Source: Cellulomonas gelida
GTDB taxonomy: Bacteria; Actinomycetota; Actinomycetes; Actinomycetales; Cellulomonadaceae
NCBI RefSeq assembly: GCF_006538725.1
Contig: NZ_BJLQ01000006.1
Span: 62,001-126,000, forward strand
Direction: 5' to 3'
DNA length: 64,000 nt
The position numbers and the translations under genes were made by a program. This document shows positions 61,478 to 64,000 of the stretch, piece by piece; positions within the stretch are counted from its first letter, which is position 1, and the number at the start of each line of letters is the position of its first letter. The notes below the pieces were generated by a model. The model was not told where the DNA came from and made no database searches. It worked only from the letters and a program-made list of their open reading frames with translations.

Positions 61478-63064
61478 GTGACTCAGACGCCTGAGCAGCC
61501 GACAGCTCACCGCCCGGTCCTCGTCGTCGACTTCGGCGCGCAGTACGCCCAGCTCATCGCACGGCGCGTGCGCGAGGCGAGCGTGTACTCCGAGATCGTG
61601 CCCCACACGGCCACCGTCGCGGACCTGCTCGCCAAGGACCCCGCCGCGATCATCCTGTCCGGGGGCCCCTCGTCGGTGTACGCCGACGGCGCGCCGTTCG
61701 TCGACCCCGCGCTGTTCGAGGCCGGCGTGCCGGTCCTCGGCATCTGCTACGGCTTCCAGGCCATGGCGCAGGCGCTCGGCGGGACCGTCGCGCAGACGGG
61801 CCGCCGCGAGTACGGCGGCACCGCGCTCGAGGTCTCCGCGACCGGCACGGTGCTCGCGGGCAGCCCCGAGCAGCAGACGGTGTGGATGAGCCACGGCGAC
61901 GCGGTGCACGCGGCGCCCGAGGGCTTCGACGTGCTCGCGACGAGCGAGGGCTCACCCGTCGCCGCGTTCGAGAACCGCGAGCGGCGCCTGTTCGGCGTGC
62001 AGTGGCACCCCGAGGTCAAGCACTCGCCGCTCGGTCAGAAGGCGCTCGAGAACTTCCTCTACGAGGGTGCGGGTCTGACGCCCGACTGGAACCCGGGCAA
62101 CGTGATCGCCGAGCAGGTCGAGCGCATCCGTGCGCAGGTCGGCGACGCGCGCGTGATCTGCGGGCTGTCCGGCGGCGTCGACTCGTCGGTGGCCGCAGCG
62201 CTCGTGCAGCGTGCCGTGGGGGACCAGCTCACGTGCGTCTTCGTCGACCACGGGCTGCTGCGCTCGGGCGAGGCCGAGCAGGTCGAGAAGGACTTCGTCG
62301 CCTCGACCGGTGTGCGGCTCAAGATCGTCGACGCGCGTGCGCGGTTCCTGCAGGCGCTCGCGGGCCACACCGACCCGGAGACCAAGCGCAAGATCATCGG
62401 CCGCGAGTTCATCCGCGTGTTCGAGGACGCCGCGCGCGAGGTCGTCGCCGAGTCCGGCGAGACCGGAAGCGAGGTCAAGTTCCTGGTCCAGGGCACGCTG
62501 TACCCCGACGTGGTCGAGTCCGGGGGCGGCGAGGGCGCGGCGAACATCAAGTCGCACCACAACGTGGGCGGCCTGCCCGACGACCTGCAGTTCGAGCTCG
62601 TCGAGCCGCTGCGTGCGCTGTTCAAGGACGAGGTGCGCGCGGTCGGCCTCGAGCTCGGCGTCCCCGAGGCCATCGTCTGGCGCCAGCCGTTCCCCGGACC
62701 GGGCCTCGGCATCCGGATCATCGGCGAGGTCACGGCCGAGCGTCTCGACGTGCTGCGCGCCGCCGACGCGATCGCTCGTGAGGAGCTCACGCGCGCCGGC
62801 CTGGACCGCGAGATCTGGCAGTGCCCCGTGGTGCTGCTCGCCGACGTGCGTTCGGTCGGCGTCCAGGGCGACGGCCGGACCTACGGCCACCCGATCGTGC
62901 TGCGACCCGTGTCGTCGGAGGACGCCATGACGGCAGACTGGACCCGCATGCCGTACGACGTGCTCGCGACCATCTCGACGCGCATCACCAACGAGGTGCC
63001 CGAGGTCAACCGGGTCGTCCTCGACGTGACGAGCAAGCCGCCGGGCACGATCGAGTGGGAGTGA
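61478..63064 (+). CDS. guaA: GMP synthase (glutamine-hydrolysing)
   Basis: Aminates XMP to GMP. The 528-residue protein has the class I glutaminase domain with the catalytic cysteine at residue 90 ([15 protein letters not shown]) and the H/E of GVQWHPE, then the ATP-pyrophosphatase P-loop [12 protein letters not shown] and the dimerisation domain ending in [11 protein letters not shown], which is the conserved C-terminus. GTG 61478 is preceded by TACCCT at 6 bases. With guaB (38130) and guaB3 (42198) the whole guanine branch is in this window. Six bases separate it from the DUF3817 gene. Confidence 0.98.
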   Translation: MTQTPEQPTAHRPVLVVDFGAQYAQLIARRVREASVYSEIVPHTATVADLLAKDPAAIILSGGPSSVYADGAPFVDPALFEAGVPVLGICYGFQAMAQALGGTVAQTGRREYGGTALEVSATGTVLAGSPEQQTVWMSHGDAVHAAPEGFDVLATSEGSPVAAFENRERRLFGVQWHPEVKHSPLGQKALENFLYEGAGLTPDWNPGNVIAEQVERIRAQVGDARVICGLSGGVDSSVAAALVQRAVGDQLTCVFVDHGLLRSGEAEQVEKDFVASTGVRLKIVDARARFLQALAGHTDPETKRKIIGREFIRVFEDAAREVVAESGETGSEVKFLVQGTLYPDVVESGGGEGAANIKSHHNVGGLPDDLQFELVEPLRALFKDEVRAVGLELGVPEAIVWRQPFPGPGLGIRIIGEVTAERLDVLRAADAIAREELTRAGLDREIWQCPVVLLADVRSVGVQGDGRTYGHPIVLRPVSSEDAMTADWTRMPYDVLATISTRITNEVPEVNRVVLDVTSKPPGTIEWE

Positions 63065-63070
63065 CCCGGC

Positions 63071-63469
63071 ATGACGAGGGATGAGGACGTGACGACGGAC
63101 GCCGGGACGACGACGGACTGGAGCCGCAAGGCGCGCGGCTCGCTCACGCGCTACCGCGTGATGGCATGGATCACGGGCGCCATGCTCCTGCTGCTGTGCG
63201 CCGAGATGCTGGTCAAGTACGTGCTGCACGCCGACGGCGTCGCGGCCGCGTTCGGGTGGGTCCCGTTCGCGCACGGGTGGATCTACGTGGTCTACCTCGT
63301 CACGGTGTTCGACCTGTGGGCGACCATGCGGTGGCGCTTCGGCCGGCTCGTGACCATGGCGCTCGCGGGCATCGTGCCCGTGATGTCCTTCGTCCTCGAG
63401 CGACGCGTGCACACGCAGGGACTCGCGCGCGTCGAGGCGGCGGAGGCCGCGCAGCCCGTCACGGGCTGA
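63071..63469 (+). CDS. DUF3817-domain membrane protein
   Basis: A 132-residue membrane protein of unknown function with about three helices (residues 30-50, 62-88, 93-112). DUF3817 features are the RYRVMAWITGAMLLLLCAEML start and HGWIYVVYLVTVFDLWATMRW. ATG 63071 lies 6 bases after guaA, so they are probably co-transcribed; guaA-DUF3817 is a recurring pair in actinobacteria. The stop is followed by an 8-bp hairpin. Confidence 0.85.
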   Translation: MTRDEDVTTDAGTTTDWSRKARGSLTRYRVMAWITGAMLLLLCAEMLVKYVLHADGVAAAFGWVPFAHGWIYVVYLVTVFDLWATMRWRFGRLVTMALAGIVPVMSFVLERRVHTQGLARVEAAEAAQPVTG

Positions 63470-63482
63470 CGGGGCTCGTCCT

Positions 63483-63502
63483 GCGCTCCCCGCCGGGAGC
63501 GC
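63483..63502 (+). terminator. Hairpin terminator after the DUF3817 gene
   Basis: GCGCTCCC-CGCC-GGGAGCGC, 13 bases after the stop, followed by TCTCGTCGT. Confidence 0.65.
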
Positions 63503-63553
63503 CTCTCGTCGTGCCCGCAGAGCGTCACCGGGTGCGATTCGTCCCCATCTCGC

Positions 63554-63559
63554 TACAGT
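63554..63559 (+). promoter_or_regulatory. Candidate -10 box of the last gene
   Basis: TACAGT, about 90 bases before the GTG at 63649, giving a leader of roughly 80 bases, unlike the leaderless genes. Confidence 0.4.
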
Positions 63560-63648
63560 CGACCTGCAGAACGTAGGCACCCGCACGTCGCACGGCCCCT
63601 GCGTCCGTCGGGTCGGCAAGGGGAACGCTCGAGAGAGGGGAACCGCAC

Positions 63649-64000
63649 GTGGCGACCACCGCTGGCAAGCACGGAGCTCGGGGGCTCGGCCTCTGGGTCA
63701 TCGTCTTCGGGATCCTGTTCATCGTGGCCGGTGCGGTCACGTGGGGTCTGGTGGCGAGCAACCTCGCCGCCGAGAAGATCACCGTCTCCGACGACGCGAA
63801 GGCCTTCCAGGGTCAGCTCGTCGACACGCCGTGGGAGGCCTGGGTCCAGGCCGACATCATCAACCATCACGCGCTCGACGCCTCGGGCGGCAAGACGTAC
63901 GCCGAGCTCGACCGCGAGGACCCGGTCCGCGAGACGATGATGACCGCGTCGTTCCTCCGGGCGTCGCTCTTCACGTCGGTCGTCGCGTTCGGCGTGGCGC
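63649..64000 (+). CDS. Membrane protein, N-terminal part (cut by window edge)
   Basis: The first 117 residues of a gene running off the right edge. After VATTAGKHGARG there is one helix at about residues 14-37 (LWVIVFGILFIVAGAVTWGL), then a region that includes SDDAKAFQGQLVDTPWEAWVQADIINHH, and a second hydrophobic stretch begins at the edge. Actinobacterial proteins of this type are often misleadingly annotated as aromatic ring-opening dioxygenase LigA; I see no dioxygenase motif. The GTG is preceded by AGAGAGGGGA. Function unknown. Confidence 0.78.
   Translation, partial: MATTAGKHGARGLGLWVIVFGILFIVAGAVTWGLVASNLAAEKITVSDDAKAFQGQLVDTPWEAWVQADIINHHALDASGGKTYAELDREDPVRETMMTASFLRASLFTSVVAFGVA

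Overview
The window is a high-GC (roughly 74% by eye) actinobacterial chromosome segment, most likely from Cellulomonas or a close relative in the Micrococcales. The evidence is a secreted esterase with a Pro-Thr linker and a family-2 cellulose-binding module, a WhiB/BldM pair, frequent leaderless starts, an IdeR-type iron box, a CIRCE element with a non-operonic groES, and a phosphoketolase-Pta-AckA cluster. It is densely coded: I find 61 genes (two cut by the window edges), no gap over 300 bases, and no tRNA, rRNA, insertion sequence, prophage or CRISPR array.

Layout. 0-5.9 kb: cell-wall and housekeeping genes (glmM, def, a DedA protein, coaA, glmS, a MazG-like protein, acpS). 5.9-13.4 kb, minus strand: two tandem secreted Ig-like paralogs, a SNF2 helicase with an HNH nuclease, an LLM-class oxidoreductase and a small membrane protein. 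13.5-21.5 kb: NAD(P)H-hydrate repair, a P-loop kinase, alr, the t6A genes tsaE/tsaB/tsaD with rimI, a rhodanese and a nitroreductase. 21.6-33.6 kb: an accessory block holding a 1079-residue [FeFe]-hydrogenase fused to a flavin NAD(P)H-oxidoreductase module, a three-gene ABC importer that follows it in the same direction, a pair of helical proteins, a HAD phosphatase, a PaiB-like flavoprotein, an ArsR-SRPBCC-DUF4287 operon and two related hypothetical genes. 32.5-43.9 kb: a glutamate-cysteine-ligase-like gene, a frameshifted methyltransferase, groES, whiD, a MerR regulator, bldM, guaB, the cellulose-binding esterase, an exonuclease, guaB3 and a PH-domain protein. 44-48 kb: an iron-siderophore ABC importer under a predicted iron box. 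48.3-55.9 kb: a succinic-semialdehyde-type dehydrogenase, then xfp-pta-ackA. 56-64 kb: SURF1, a hypothetical gene, a heterodimeric ABC exporter with split catalytic motifs, guaA, a DUF3817 protein and a partial membrane protein.

How the genes fit together. Phosphoketolase makes acetyl-phosphate, Pta and AckA turn it into acetyl-CoA or acetate plus ATP, and the NAD(P)H-linked hydrogenase could discharge surplus reductant as H2. This would suit a cellulolytic facultative anaerobe. The order groES-whiD-bldM-guaB-guaB3 and glmM-coaA-glmS-acpS-nnr-alr-tsa matches what I recall of Streptomyces. The blocks at 5.9-13.4 and 21.6-33.6 kb therefore look like lineage-specific insertions into a conserved backbone. 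Two genes contain apparent single-base frameshifts in or beside G runs and should be checked against raw reads.
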